DNA of 64,000 bases from Butyrivibrio sp. (GTDB lineage Bacteria; Bacillota; Clostridia; Lachnospirales; Lachnospiraceae): contig JAILJR010000192.1 in NCBI GenBank assembly GCA_024694565.1, forward strand, positions 1 to 64,000, in the 5' to 3' direction. Below are positions 1-8,296 of the stretch, in pieces. The notes beneath the pieces are model-generated. The model saw nothing but the letters and a program-made list of their open reading frames with translations. It did no database searches and was not told the origin of the DNA. A program made the position numbers and the translations under genes. Positions within the stretch are counted from its first letter, which is position 1. Each line of letters starts with the position of its first letter.

Positions 1-37
1 TGCTATAATTATGAGCCTTACTGATTGCGCAAGGCAA

Positions 38-126
38 CGCAGAAGGAGGGATTTGAACCCTCGCGCCGCTATTAACGACCTGCACCCTTTCCAGGGGTGT
101 CTCTTCAACCACTTGAGTACTTCTGC
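38..126 (-). tRNA. tRNA-Ser (anticodon GGA)
   Basis: On the minus strand a 7-bp acceptor stem (GCAGAAG with CTTCTGC), an anticodon stem CACCC/GGGTG with loop CTGGAAA, a long variable arm and a T arm GAGGG-TTCAAAT-CCCTC fold as a class II tRNA. The anticodon reads GGA, so it decodes UCC and UCU. The discriminator base is G, as usual for tRNA-Ser. CCA is not encoded. It lies 52 bases downstream of a second tRNA-Ser and probably shares its transcript. Confidence 0.96.
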
Positions 127-178
127 AAAATAGTTGATCCAATAAAATTATGTTATTAACAGCGTGTTCATAATTAAG

Positions 179-264
179 CGGAGCGAAAGGGATTCGAACC
201 CTTGTGGCGTTGCCGCCAAACGGTTTTCAAGACCGCCTCGTTATGACCGCTTCGATATCGCTCC
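179..264 (-). tRNA. tRNA-Ser (anticodon UGA)
   Basis: The minus strand reads GGAGCGA at the 5' end and TCGCTCC at the 3' end (7-bp acceptor stem), with anticodon loop CTTGAAA (anticodon UGA), a long GC-rich variable arm and a T arm AAGGG-TTCGAAT-CCCTT. The long variable arm and the G discriminator fit serine. It decodes UCN codons, mainly UCA. It is the first gene after the strong promoter at 340-368. Confidence 0.96.
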
Positions 265-339
265 GAGTGTCTTATTTGAAATCTCAGATAAGAACCTGTC
301 TGTGCAAGTTATTTATATGTGATGCACAGCGCAAGAATT

Positions 340-368
340 ATATTAACAAAAACCCTCCCAGGTGTCAA
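340..368 (-). promoter_or_regulatory. Promoter of the tRNA-Ser pair
   Basis: On the minus strand TTGACA (363-368) is followed after exactly 17 bases by TAATAT (340-345). This is near consensus for a sigma-A promoter. Transcription would start near 333, about 70 bases before the tRNA-Ser(UGA). Confidence 0.85.
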
Positions 369-530
369 GCATGTTTTTCAAAAAAAATTATTTTTTTGAA
401 TTTTTTAAAAAAGCGCCATTTTATGCGGCTTCTGACCGAATTAAAATTTATAATGTTTATGTAAAACATACTGCTGCTTTTTTTATTCAGCTACTGCCGG
501 GATAGAAAAAATAATCACGACAGGTGGTTG
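369..530. other. AT-rich spacer upstream of the tRNA promoter
   Basis: This stretch separates the tRNA promoter from the end of the GT4 gene. It is very AT-rich, with runs of A and T at about 379-410 (possible UP-element-like sequence for the tRNA promoter). I see no convincing gene in it. The two short open frames covering 204-464 and 528-752 overlap tRNA or the antisense of a real gene and have no recognisable product. Confidence 0.6.
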
Positions 531-574
531 TACAATATGCACAGCTGGATGGGCGAGCTTTTGACCGCCGTCTC
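531..574. repeat. Short intergenic repeat, solo end type
   Basis: Starts with CAATATGCACAGC (533 on) and ends about 20 bases later with AGCTTTTGAC and a CGCC/GTCTC segment. The same layout (CAATATGCA, about 20 variable bases, CTTTTG, then a GC-rich end) recurs at 8064-8116, 36578-36630 and, on the other strand, 51940-52004. It looks like one end of the larger palindromic element at 38278-38492. It sits just behind the stop codon of the GT4 gene. Confidence 0.55.
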
Positions 575-576
575 AT

Positions 577-1644
577 TTAATCATTACAGACCTTTTTGTA
601 AAAACCAATCAGATCCTCACTCAGCTTCTCTATCGAATATTTCCCGAGAGCCTTTTTCACACCATTACATGAAAGCTTATCGGCAAGCTCTGCGTCCTTC
701 ATTACCCTTTCGAGACCGTTTTTCAGGGCCTGTGTACTCTTTGGCTCAATGAGAATGCCATCCTCTCCGTCCTCAACAATATCAGGAATCCCTCCCACCT
801 TACTTGCTACAACGCAGCATCCGTGAAGCATTCCTTCAATCAGTGTCACCGGAAGTCCCTCAAAGTATGATGGAAGCGCCAGCATTCCACACTTCCTTAG
901 CATTTTTTCTTTTTCATCCCCGGATACCCATCCGATATATTTAATAAAACCGCTGTTCTTTTCAATTATTTCCCGGAGCTTATCATCTTCAAAAATGCCG
1001 CCCATATACAGACGGACAGAGCTGTTTTCCCGGTGCAGCTTTTCAACTGCCCCGATCAGCTCATTTATACCTTTGTCCACACAAATCCGCCCAAGGAAAA
1101 GAATACTGTTCATGTCCTTGGGATCGCCTTTTTCATAAACCTTTACATTCTTTGTGACAACACCGTTGGGAAGTACATAAATCTTGTCCGGATCTGTAAG
1201 CCTTGAGAAAAACTCCTTCCAGCTCTTTGTCAGGACCAACATCACATCACCCATGCCAAGAATTTTTTTCACATATTTTCTTCCCCGGCCGTCAAGCTCG
1301 TTTCTGTAATAGTTCCTGAAATCTCCTCCGTGCTGGTGAAGTATGATCTTTTTCCCGCGGCGCTTCGCTATTCTGATAAAAAGAGATTTCCTCATAAAGC
1401 TGGAATCAGAAGAAAAATTAGCGTGCACAATATCACAGCTGTTCACACACACACTAAACCTTATCAGTGCGCATGCAGCCACAAACAGCTTTTTGAGCCT
1501 GCTGCCTTCCTTCATGGTCCCTATATACTTAAGTTCGACTTTCTTATCAAGTCCGGCCTCATAATAGCTGTTCACCAGCGCCGAAATCCCGCCATGAACA
1601 GACCTGTCCGGCCCTATCATCAGAACCCTGATCTTATCTTCCAT
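577..1644 (-). CDS. Glycosyltransferase family 4 protein
   Basis: A 355-residue GT-B fold glycosyltransferase. The N-terminus has a glycine-rich acceptor loop (HGGIS near residue 18). The C-terminal half has the usual family 4 pattern: LFLGR near residue 185, then YFEGLP followed seven residues later by a second glutamate (the E-x7-E motif that contacts the sugar nucleotide) and SKVGGIPDIV. No membrane segment is seen, so it should act at the cytoplasmic face. The start at 1644 is chosen because AGGA lies 5 bases before it; an in-frame ATG four codons upstream has no ribosome site. It follows ispD after a 99-base gap, as the last gene of the operon before the tRNAs. Its sugar and acceptor cannot be read from the sequence. 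Confidence 0.88.
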   Translation of the reverse strand: MEDKIRVLMIGPDRSVHGGISALVNSYYEAGLDKKVELKYIGTMKEGSRLKKLFVAACALIRFSVCVNSCDIVHANFSSDSSFMRKSLFIRIAKRRGKKIILHQHGGDFRNYYRNELDGRGRKYVKKILGMGDVMLVLTKSWKEFFSRLTDPDKIYVLPNGVVTKNVKVYEKGDPKDMNSILFLGRICVDKGINELIGAVEKLHRENSSVRLYMGGIFEDDKLREIIEKNSGFIKYIGWVSGDEKEKMLRKCGMLALPSYFEGLPVTLIEGMLHGCCVVASKVGGIPDIVEDGEDGILIEPKSTQALKNGLERVMKDAELADKLSCNGVKKALGKYSIEKLSEDLIGFYKKVCND

Positions 1645-1743
1645 ATTCCTGATCATAAAAATCCGGCTATCAGCAATCTCAATGATGCACTCCGACTGCC
1701 AAAATTACAACAGCAGTGTCACTGCCATATAGCAGGATCTTTT

Positions 1744-2451
1744 TTATCTCCTGTTAAGTATTGCCTCCGCCAGGGCTATGTCCTCCGGAGTTGTTATCTT
1801 GATGTTGTCATAGGAGCCTTCCACCAGTCTGACCTTCGTGTCAGTATAGTACTCCACTACCATGGCATCATCTGTTATATTTATCCCCTTTGCCATGAGC
1901 TCTCCCTCATCCCGGTCGAGTCGCTGGTATAACTCAAGAATCATCTTGTAGGAAAAGACCTGTGGTGTCTGAACTATCCAGGCGCGGTCTCTGTTTGGCG
2001 TTGACTCTGCAAATCCTTTTTCATCGGCAATCTTAATGGTATCCTTTGCAGGCATGCCGACTACACAGGCCCTGTACTGTTTAACCGCTGTGAGGGCATC
2101 CATTATGATCTGTCTTGTGACAAAAGGCCTTGCTCCGTCATGGATGAAAGCATAATCGCATGTGGGATCAGCAGCCATAAGCCCAAGGCGAACGCTGTGA
2201 TATCTGGCCATTCCTCCGCTGACAACCGCAGTTACCTTATCAAAGCCGTATTTTTGCACAATATCCTTTTTAACATAGTCAATATCGCTCCTGGAAACTA
2301 CAAGAACGATATCATCGATCACACTCTCCTCAAACGCCTTGATCGAATAGTAAATGAGCGGCTTACCACCGATGTTTATATACTGCTTCTTCACATCACT
2401 CTTCATTCTGCTGCCGCTTCCGGCGGCAAGGATAATCGCAACTGTCTTCAT
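1744..2451 (-). CDS. ispD: 2-C-methyl-D-erythritol 4-phosphate cytidylyltransferase
   Basis: A 235-residue nucleotidyltransferase of the non-mevalonate isoprenoid pathway, joining CTP and MEP to CDP-ME. Family motifs are all present: ILAAGSGSRM at the N-terminus (CTP binding), KKQY, IHDGARPF near residue 105, KDTIK, QTPQVF, TDDAMVVE and GSYDNIKITTPED near the C-terminus. Length matches IspD. The start at 2451 has GAGG 8 bases upstream; 12 codons further upstream there is an alternative with no ribosome site. A CDP-ribitol synthase (TarI) is a related alternative, but no TarJ reductase is adjacent, so IspD is preferred. It follows tsaD closely and is probably in the same transcript. Confidence 0.9.
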   Translation of the reverse strand: MKTVAIILAAGSGSRMKSDVKKQYINIGGKPLIYYSIKAFEESVIDDIVLVVSRSDIDYVKKDIVQKYGFDKVTAVVSGGMARYHSVRLGLMAADPTCDYAFIHDGARPFVTRQIIMDALTAVKQYRACVVGMPAKDTIKIADEKGFAESTPNRDRAWIVQTPQVFSYKMILELYQRLDRDEGELMAKGINITDDAMVVEYYTDTKVRLVEGSYDNIKITTPEDIALAEAILNRR

Positions 2452-2505
2452 ACGTAACCTCGCTTTCTGTTTTTTGTCAGGGCACATTTTGAGCGCAGCA
2501 CGTCT

Positions 2506-3720
2506 TTATCTCTGCCCTGCGTGGAATCTTCGTTCTCTGTCACCCAGAGGAAGATTTGGCATCGCGTTCATGTCAAGCCCGAAGCGAACGCCCTTTTTAT
2601 ATTCGTAATATGCCGCAGCACCTATCATTGCAGCATTATCTGTACACAGCACAGGACTTGGCCTGAAAAATCTTATTCCGTTTTTTGCGCACTCCTTTTC
2701 ACACAGCTCTCTGAGCGCAGAGTTTGAAGCAACGCCTCCCGCTATGGCAAGACTGTCAAATCCATATTCCCTGCAGGCTTTTACAGCATGTCCGGCAAGG
2801 ACCTCAACTACCGCCCTCTGGAAGGATGCAGCTATGTCCGCCTGATTGAGTTCTATTCCCTGCATCTTAGCCTGGTTGATCAGATTCAGGACTGCAGACT
2901 TAAGCCCCGAAAAAGAGAAGTCATACTCGGCATCCGGTATCTTTGCCTGGGGAAAAGTATATGCGTCGGGATTTCCTTCCCGTGCAGCCTTGTCAATCTT
3001 GGGTCCTCCCGGGTAACCAAGACCTATTGCCCTTGCCACCTTGTCAAATGCCTCTCCTGCAGCATCATCCCTTGTCTGGCCAATGATCTCGTATTCTCCG
3101 TAGTCCCTTACAACCACCAGATGCGAGTGGCCGCCTGAAACGACAAGACAGATGAACGGAGGCTTTAAGTCCTTATTTTCAATGAAATTCGCACTTATAT
3201 GTCCCTCAATATGGTGCACGCCAATAAGAGGCTTACCGGTTGCAAACGCTATCGCCTTCGCCTCCGATACGCCCACCAGAAGAGCTCCAACAAGCCCGGG
3301 GCCGTAAGTAACCGCAACTGCATCGATATCGGAAAGAGTCAGTTTTGCCTCTGAGAGCGCCGCCCTGATGCAGCCGTTTATCTTTTCCACATGCTTTCTC
3401 GATGCAATCTCGGGAACCACTCCGCCGTAGATTGTATGAAGAGCAATCTGGGAAGAAATGATGTTTGACATAACCTCCCTTCCGTTTCTGACAACTGCGG
3501 CTGCAGTCTCATCGCATGAGCTCTCTATGGCAAGTATGGTAACGTCCCCTGCATCAGCATGGTCCGCTTCGGATTTTTCCTTTACAGACATAAAGATGAC
3601 ACCGTCATCCTCAACATTTTTCCTAATTTCCATATAATCTGCTTTCTCCCCTTCCAAAGAAAGGATGCTTTTGGTGAAGTCTGACATGACATTGAGGCCG
3701 GGCTGTATTTTAAGGAGCAT
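2506..3720 (-). CDS. tsaD: tRNA N6-adenosine threonylcarbamoyltransferase TsaD
   Basis: The catalytic subunit of t6A37 synthesis, transferring threonylcarbamoyl to A37 of ANN-decoding tRNAs together with TsaB and TsaE (both in this window). The Kae1/ASKHA core begins at about residue 60 ([13 protein letters not shown]) and contains the metal site HHIEGH, then [16 protein letters not shown] and AGGVASNS near the end. The open frame gives 404 residues, about 60 more than a usual TsaD. The extension is poorly conserved-looking and none of the in-frame ATGs (3720, 3687, 3633, 3591) has a good ribosome site, so the true start is uncertain; 3633 has a distant GGGGAG. A 55-bp tandem repeat array lies immediately upstream. 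Confidence 0.93.
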   Translation of the reverse strand: MLLKIQPGLNVMSDFTKSILSLEGEKADYMEIRKNVEDDGVIFMSVKEKSEADHADAGDVTILAIESSCDETAAAVVRNGREVMSNIISSQIALHTIYGGVVPEIASRKHVEKINGCIRAALSEAKLTLSDIDAVAVTYGPGLVGALLVGVSEAKAIAFATGKPLIGVHHIEGHISANFIENKDLKPPFICLVVSGGHSHLVVVRDYGEYEIIGQTRDDAAGEAFDKVARAIGLGYPGGPKIDKAAREGNPDAYTFPQAKIPDAEYDFSFSGLKSAVLNLINQAKMQGIELNQADIAASFQRAVVEVLAGHAVKACREYGFDSLAIAGGVASNSALRELCEKECAKNGIRFFRPSPVLCTDNAAMIGAAAYYEYKKGVRFGLDMNAMPNLPLGDRERRFHAGQR

Positions 3721-3913
3721 AGCTCTTGCTTTTACACGGCGGTCTGCTGATAAAATATGGCCTCTGTTTTACCGGTTGTAAGGCGTCCCTGCTACTGTCT
3801 TTATGTTGAACAACCCCTCTGTTTTACCTGTTATCAGGCGCCGCCCCACACGGTCTTCTGTTTAAAAGGCCCTCTGTTTTGGCGGTTGTAAGACACCCCC
3901 GCACGGACTTCTG
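3721..3913. repeat. Intergenic tandem array, 55-bp unit, three copies plus a partial
   Basis: CCTCTGTTTT starts at 3761, 3816 and 3871, exactly 55 bases apart each time. Each copy continues with a diverged (A/G)CC/CGGTTGTAAGGCG-type segment and a CACGG-TCTTCTG-type segment. A fourth, partial copy precedes the first (CACGGCGGTCTGCTG, about 3735-3750). The copies differ by substitutions and small gaps, so the array is old rather than assembly noise. It fills the gap between the YdjC-type gene and tsaD. 55 is not a multiple of three, and no open frame runs through it. Confidence 0.85.
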
Positions 3914-4804
3914 TCATATTGTTTCTTTACCAAACCTCTTAAGCGCCTCAGCCTCTTTTGCCCTGTTTGATGCATTGGTGCAAAGAAAATCGATGTCATC
4001 CCTGCTGGTCAGCTTAGCTGCATCTTCGCTTTCGGTTACATCCCCCGGATGGAAAAGTATCTCCATGTCACTAAGGCCTCTGTCAGGCATTATATCTGCA
4101 GCAATCGGAATCAGTGCCTTAAGATTGTCATAGAACATATGCCCTGACAGCATGACACCCATGAAAAGCTTTTCCTCTAATCCAAGGTCTCTTAGCGTCT
4201 CGTTATACTTTCGGATATTTCTCCTGCACAGTGCATTCAGCACAAGAACCTTGATGATATTTATGGGCTTTATATCCCTGACACCTTTTGCCTTCCTGTA
4301 AATCTCAAGCTCCTCCTTAGGAAACCTGATATAGGAAACCTCAAGATGATCATTCTTTATCACTTCCATAAGCGCATCAAAAACAAGGGGCAGCATGTGG
4401 AAATGTACGTGACCGTCTATTCTGAATTTGCCCTCGTTCATATATTTTTCACAGGCATGAAGCTGAGCCTCAATCTCCCTGTACAGCTCCCTGTAATACA
4501 GCTTCCTGAGAACGGGAACAAAGCCTATCAGAAGGTATTTTCCAAAGCCCACGCCAAAATTGCCGTTCTTGTCCGTAAGACGCGTGCATTTTTTTCCGGT
4601 AAGCGGCTTTCCTTCAACAAAATTCAGGTGCACGGTCACAAAAAGCTTTTCTCTTATGCCCTGAATCTCCTCCATACATTCCCGAAGGTAAGGACTGTTG
4701 GGCATTATGCTAATTCCATTCAGTGCTCCGCTGTGGTAGCACTCCATTATATGTCTGCTCTGGGTCTTAAAGAGCCCATAGTCATCAGCATGATATTCAA
4801 TCAT
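3914..4804 (-). CDS. YdjC/ChbG-type carbohydrate deacetylase
   Basis: A 296-residue protein of the YdjC/ChbG fold, which removes N-acetyl groups from amino sugars using a divalent metal. Evidence is HADDYG at residues 5-10 (metal and catalytic Asp), HLN near 59, DGHVHFHMLP near 130 (metal His pair) and FHPGD near 252. Substrates in the family include diacetylchitobiose and hopanoid or lipid-linked glycans; the one here is unknown. Its ATG directly follows the TAA of the upstream gene (zero spacing), so the two are translationally coupled. Confidence 0.85.
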   Translation of the reverse strand: MIEYHADDYGLFKTQSRHIMECYHSGALNGISIMPNSPYLRECMEEIQGIREKLFVTVHLNFVEGKPLTGKKCTRLTDKNGNFGVGFGKYLLIGFVPVLRKLYYRELYREIEAQLHACEKYMNEGKFRIDGHVHFHMLPLVFDALMEVIKNDHLEVSYIRFPKEELEIYRKAKGVRDIKPINIIKVLVLNALCRRNIRKYNETLRDLGLEEKLFMGVMLSGHMFYDNLKALIPIAADIMPDRGLSDMEILFHPGDVTESEDAAKLTSRDDIDFLCTNASNRAKEAEALKRFGKETI

Positions 4805-5383
4805 TTACTCATCTTCCTTTATCGTCCAGCCAAGTATCTTCCATTTGCCCTCGCTGTCCTTGCGAAGGATAAACTGATAATAGTTGGCCACAGTTCCGTT
4901 TGTTCCGTGCCGCAGCGAAAAGAGGCAGTCGACAGAACACATCTTGTCTTCGCCAACCTTTACCTCCTCCGGGTCCTTGCCCTGCACCACATATGCTGAA
5001 ATTGAGTAGCCGCCTTCCTTCCGGTCCCTGACCTCTTTCTTGACAGACTGCTCCATATTGGGATTGACTGAAAGGAATTCATCATCCATGATGCCTTTCA
5101 GTACCGCTATCATCTTGTCCTGCTGGTCGTTCGAATAGTTCTCGCGGTAGAGCACCTGCATGGTCTTAGCATAAAGATCTACTACCTTCCTTGGGTCAGC
5201 CGGATAGTTTTTATCAAGATTTACGGTCGTTATCTCGTCAACCACGGTAATCTGATAGTTGTCCTCCACCGGAGTCTTCTTGTTCCTTGTAAACAAAAGA
5301 AACAGCCCCAGCACTACAATGATCGCAAGGATACCAAGGACGATAGATTTGATTATCGCAGAGCCTGTACCTTCTTTTTCCAC
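4805..5383 (-). CDS. Single-pass membrane protein of unknown function
   Basis: A 192-residue protein with a short basic N-terminus, one strong membrane segment at about residues 13-31 and an extracytoplasmic domain of about 155 residues containing many charged residues and conserved-looking aromatic positions near the end (YYQFILRK, WKILGW). It starts at a GTG preceded by GGGGAG. I do not recognise the family with confidence; it may belong to the small DUF6715-like proteins of Lachnospiraceae. It lies between rnz and the deacetylase with almost no gaps, so it is part of the tsa-rnz transcript. Confidence 0.75.
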   Translation of the reverse strand: MEKEGTGSAIIKSIVLGILAIIVVLGLFLLFTRNKKTPVEDNYQITVVDEITTVNLDKNYPADPRKVVDLYAKTMQVLYRENYSNDQQDKMIAVLKGIMDDEFLSVNPNMEQSVKKEVRDRKEGGYSISAYVVQGKDPEEVKVGEDKMCSVDCLFSLRHGTNGTVANYYQFILRKDSEGKWKILGWTIKEDE

Positions 5384-5413
5384 GGCTAATGATCTCCCCT
5401 CAAAAAAATTGTG

Positions 5414-6337
5414 CTAATCCTCTGTAAATCTAAGCTCAAAGCTGCGTCCATCCTTCGCAGCGATAGTATTTGGGAATATTTTCTTTGTCTCCTGCATAAA
5501 ATCAACCGGATTGACCAGCGACGGGCTGTAGTGGGTAAGCCACAGCTCTTTTACCTGTGCATCCCTTGCCATTCCGGCAGCCTCATAGAAGGTCATATGC
5601 TTGTTCTCCCTGGCCTTTGCCAGCTTGTCCATTTCACCGTACATGCCTTCACAGATAAAGAGATCGGATCCGGCTGCGTTTCTGACGATACTGTCAGTGG
5701 GCCTTGAATCCGTTGTGTAGGTAAGCCTGATTCCCTTCCTCTCTGCTCCGAGAACCATATCCGGAGTAAAAGTCCTCCCGTCGTCGGAAACCACCGTCTC
5801 GCCCTTCTGAAGACTGTTCCAATATTTTTTGTCTATGCCATGGGAACCGGCGGCCTCCACGTCGAATTTCCCCTGTCGCCTGAGGTTAAAGCTGTAACCA
5901 TAGCATGTCACATTGTGATTTACTTTAAAAGCAGTGACGGTAAATTCGGGATTTCCCTCCATGTGAAAAGACATCTCGTCCCCTGTAAGCTCCATAAATC
6001 TGATCTCAAACGGAAGCTCCGGGGCAATTACCCTGAGTGAATTGACCACTCTCTCAAGTCCCTTCGGTCCCACCATGAGAAGAGGCTCCGTTCTTTCGGC
6101 ATTGCCCATCGTAAGCAGCATTCCGGGCAGTCCTGAGATATGGTCAGCATGGTAATGCGTAAAGCACATAACATCTATGGGCTTGGCACTGTGCCCTCTC
6201 CTTTTCATGGCTATCTGGGTACCCTCACCGCAGTCAACCAGTATGCATTTCCCGTTGTATCTCACTAAAAGAGCTGTGAGATATCTGTTCGGAAGAGGCA
6301 TCATACCGCCAGTTCCCAGCAAACAAACATCTATCAT
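5414..6337 (-). CDS. rnz: Ribonuclease Z (tRNA 3' endonuclease)
   Basis: A 307-residue zinc metallo-beta-lactamase fold enzyme that cuts pre-tRNA after the discriminator base. The metal motif THYHADHISG is at about residues 60-69, with a further metal Asp in YTTDSR and a C-terminal LTHYSP. Full length for the short bacterial form. The start ATG overlaps the stop of tsaB-rimI (ATGA), so translation is coupled. Both nearby tRNA-Ser genes lack an encoded CCA, which fits a need for this enzyme. Confidence 0.94.
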   Translation of the reverse strand: MIDVCLLGTGGMMPLPNRYLTALLVRYNGKCILVDCGEGTQIAMKRRGHSAKPIDVMCFTHYHADHISGLPGMLLTMGNAERTEPLLMVGPKGLERVVNSLRVIAPELPFEIRFMELTGDEMSFHMEGNPEFTVTAFKVNHNVTCYGYSFNLRRQGKFDVEAAGSHGIDKKYWNSLQKGETVVSDDGRTFTPDMVLGAERKGIRLTYTTDSRPTDSIVRNAAGSDLFICEGMYGEMDKLAKARENKHMTFYEAAGMARDAQVKELWLTHYSPSLVNPVDFMQETKKIFPNTIAAKDGRSFELRFTED

Positions 6338-7569
6338 GAGTCCTTCCTTTTCCAGTAAATTACAGCGTCATCCTTGGGGCCGTCATAAAACCCCGGTCTG
6401 ACTCCCTCGCTCTTAAAGCCAAGCTTCTCATACAGAGCTATTGCAGGCCCGTTTGAAGCTCTCACCTCAAGGGTGTAGTCATTAATGCCAATCCCGTACC
6501 CTCGCTGAAGGAGCTGTCTCACCATCTTGTAGCCGGTACCCATACGCCTGACATCTCCGGCTACAGAGACGTTGGTTATCTCGCCATCGCCGGATATATT
6601 CTGTACACCGCAAAGTCCCACGATCCTGCCTGCCATCTCAGCCACAAGATATACCGTATCGTCTCTGGTCATGGCATCCAGAAGCTGCTTCTGTGACCAG
6701 GCCTCCCTTCCAAGGTTGACGCTCTCAAGTTTCGCAGCGTCTTCAACATCCTCTGCGGTCATCTGCCTGATACGGACCTTTCCGGGATTGTTTCTTGCTT
6801 CAAGGCGCCTTTCCATGGAAGATCCTGCGTCATCCCCGGCACTCTTTTCACCGGCAGTGCGCTCTGCCTGCGATGGCCTCAGGTACTCAGGCGCAAACTC
6901 ATCTGCACTCACAAACAGTCCGTCCCTTGCATAAACATTTGCAAGAGCAAGGAGCGACGCCGCGCTCTGTCTGTTCTGGTGAAGCGGCGCCAGTGAGTAG
7001 GGCACCTTCAGCTTTTTCTCGATAACATCCCTGTAGACAGGAACACCGTCGCCAAGCAGGACTGTAGGTTTGCCGATAGCCGACAGCGTTTCCGTCATAT
7101 CCTCTATAGAAGTCGCAAACTGTGATTTTATGACCCGCATGTCAAAAAAGCGTTCGTTGCCTTTTTCCTCTGTTGCTGCCGGCACAAAGGTATAAATCCC
7201 GGTGTAGACCTGGTTCCTCCTTGCGTCCATCATAGGGCAGATGATCTTCTCATTGCCGTAGAGGTTATAGGCAAGACCGTCTACGGTAGGAACAGGGATG
7301 ATCGGCTTATCAAGCGCAAGTGCCAGGCCCTTTGCCGTTGCACTTCCTATTCGCAGTCCGGTAAAAGAGCCGGGACCTTTTGCAACAGCTATGGCATCAA
7401 TGGTCTTAATATCAAGATTAATCTTTTTGGAAATATCCTCAAGCATGGGCAGGAGGATCTCTGAATGTGTAGTCTTATACTGTATCTGAAACTGAGCAAC
7501 CAGAATATCGCCGTCAGATATGGCGACGGTTCCCATCAGTCCCGATGTATCAATCGCTAGTATCTTCAT
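6334..7569 (-). CDS. TsaB-RimI fusion protein
   Basis: A 411-residue fusion. Residues 1 to about 235 are TsaB, the inactive ASKHA partner of TsaD in t6A synthesis (MKILAIDTSG, KGPGSFTGLRIG, PMMDARR). After a linker rich in Glu, Ser and Arg (about 236-262) follows a GNAT acetyltransferase of the RimI type (IRQMTAEDVED; RRMGTG coenzyme A loop; LEVRASN and ALYEKLGF). RimI acetylates the N-terminal alanine of ribosomal protein bS18. In many bacteria tsaB and rimI are adjacent genes; here they are one polypeptide. It starts 3 bases after the tsaE stop. Confidence 0.92.
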   Translation of the reverse strand: MKILAIDTSGLMGTVAISDGDILVAQFQIQYKTTHSEILLPMLEDISKKINLDIKTIDAIAVAKGPGSFTGLRIGSATAKGLALALDKPIIPVPTVDGLAYNLYGNEKIICPMMDARRNQVYTGIYTFVPAATEEKGNERFFDMRVIKSQFATSIEDMTETLSAIGKPTVLLGDGVPVYRDVIEKKLKVPYSLAPLHQNRQSAASLLALANVYARDGLFVSADEFAPEYLRPSQAERTAGEKSAGDDAGSSMERRLEARNNPGKVRIRQMTAEDVEDAAKLESVNLGREAWSQKQLLDAMTRDDTVYLVAEMAGRIVGLCGVQNISGDGEITNVSVAGDVRRMGTGYKMVRQLLQRGYGIGINDYTLEVRASNGPAIALYEKLGFKSEGVRPGFYDGPKDDAVIYWKRKDS

Positions 7570-7572
7570 GAT

Positions 7573-8010
7573 TTACCTTTTTGTCATTGTAATAAGTCTG
7601 TAGTCAAAGCCCTTTTCCAGGTTCTTCTCTATAACTATCTCTGTGTAGTGCTCAGGCAGAAGATCCTCTATGAGGTTTGCCCACTCAATAAAGCAGACGC
7701 CGTTTCCGTAAAAATAATCCTCGTAACCAATCTCATCCATCTCGCTCTCGTCCCCTATCCGGTAGACATCAAAATGGTAAAACGGGATCCGCCCATCTTC
7801 ATAAACCTGAAGTATGGTAAATGTCGGGCTGCTGACCGGTCCGTTTATCCCAAGTCCCCCGGCGACCCCCTGTGTAAGAACAGTCTTACCCACTCCAAGG
7901 TCTCCAATCAGAGTATAAACTGCCCCGGGACGGGCACTCTCACCTATTCTCCGCCCCAATTCAAACGTCTCCTGTGCACTGAACGTCTCCTGTCTGGTCA
8001 CAATTTCCAT
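7573..8010 (-). CDS. tsaE: tRNA threonylcarbamoyladenosine biosynthesis ATPase TsaE
   Basis: A 145-residue P-loop ATPase that drives the TsaB-TsaD cycle of t6A synthesis. The Walker A motif GDLGVGKT is near residue 36, SSPTF near 60, the FHFDVYR-type motif near 78 (YHFDVYR) and FIEWA near 107. The chosen ATG at 8010 has GGGAG 5 bases upstream; a GTG four codons earlier lies inside that ribosome site and is unlikely. First gene of the tsaE, tsaB-rimI, rnz series. Confidence 0.94.
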   Translation of the reverse strand: MEIVTRQETFSAQETFELGRRIGESARPGAVYTLIGDLGVGKTVLTQGVAGGLGINGPVSSPTFTILQVYEDGRIPFYHFDVYRIGDESEMDEIGYEDYFYGNGVCFIEWANLIEDLLPEHYTEIVIEKNLEKGFDYRLITMTKR

Positions 8011-8063
8011 AGTATCTCCCACTTTTCAAATGGCCCGGCACTCGCAAGGGCCTCTTGGTTTCT

Positions 8064-8116
8064 TTTGCAATATGCACAGCCGAAGCCGGCCAGACGAGTT
8101 TTTGTCGGTCAGCTCT
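8064..8116. repeat. Short intergenic repeat, solo end type
   Basis: CAATATGCACAGCC (8068 on), about 20 variable bases, then GTTTTTGTCGGTCAGCTC. It matches the layout of the copies at 531-574 and 36578-36630 and the right end of the element at 58936-59014. It lies upstream of tsaE. Confidence 0.55.
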
Positions 8117-8238
8117 TCAAATCATGTTACATAGATATATGATATCACGAAAACTCCTCCAATGCGAGAAGCTCTGAGCTCCTTGAAAATGGACAGATTC
8201 CGCACTTACATCCGGAAAAACATGTCTTAAACGTTCAT

Positions 8239-8275
8239 TGAGCCGACTAACAAAAGTACTTTGTTAATCGGCTCA
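8239..8275 (-). terminator. Hairpin downstream of ribU, possible terminator
   Basis: A 16-base stem (TGAGCCGAYTAACAAA against its complement, one mismatch) with a 5-base loop. It lies 21 bases beyond the ribU stop codon. No clear U-run follows on either strand, so it may be an RNA 3' end stabiliser rather than a classical terminator. Confidence 0.5.
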
Positions 8276-8296
8276 TTACATACATTTTCACTTTCT

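Noticed and set aside
1330-1932. A 200-residue forward open frame opposite the GT4 and ispD genes
   Set aside because: It is antisense to two clear genes, has no ribosome site and shows no domain pattern.
3761-3913. CRISPR array
   Set aside because: The 55-bp units are contiguous and diverged, with no short constant repeat separated by unique spacers, and no cas genes are present.
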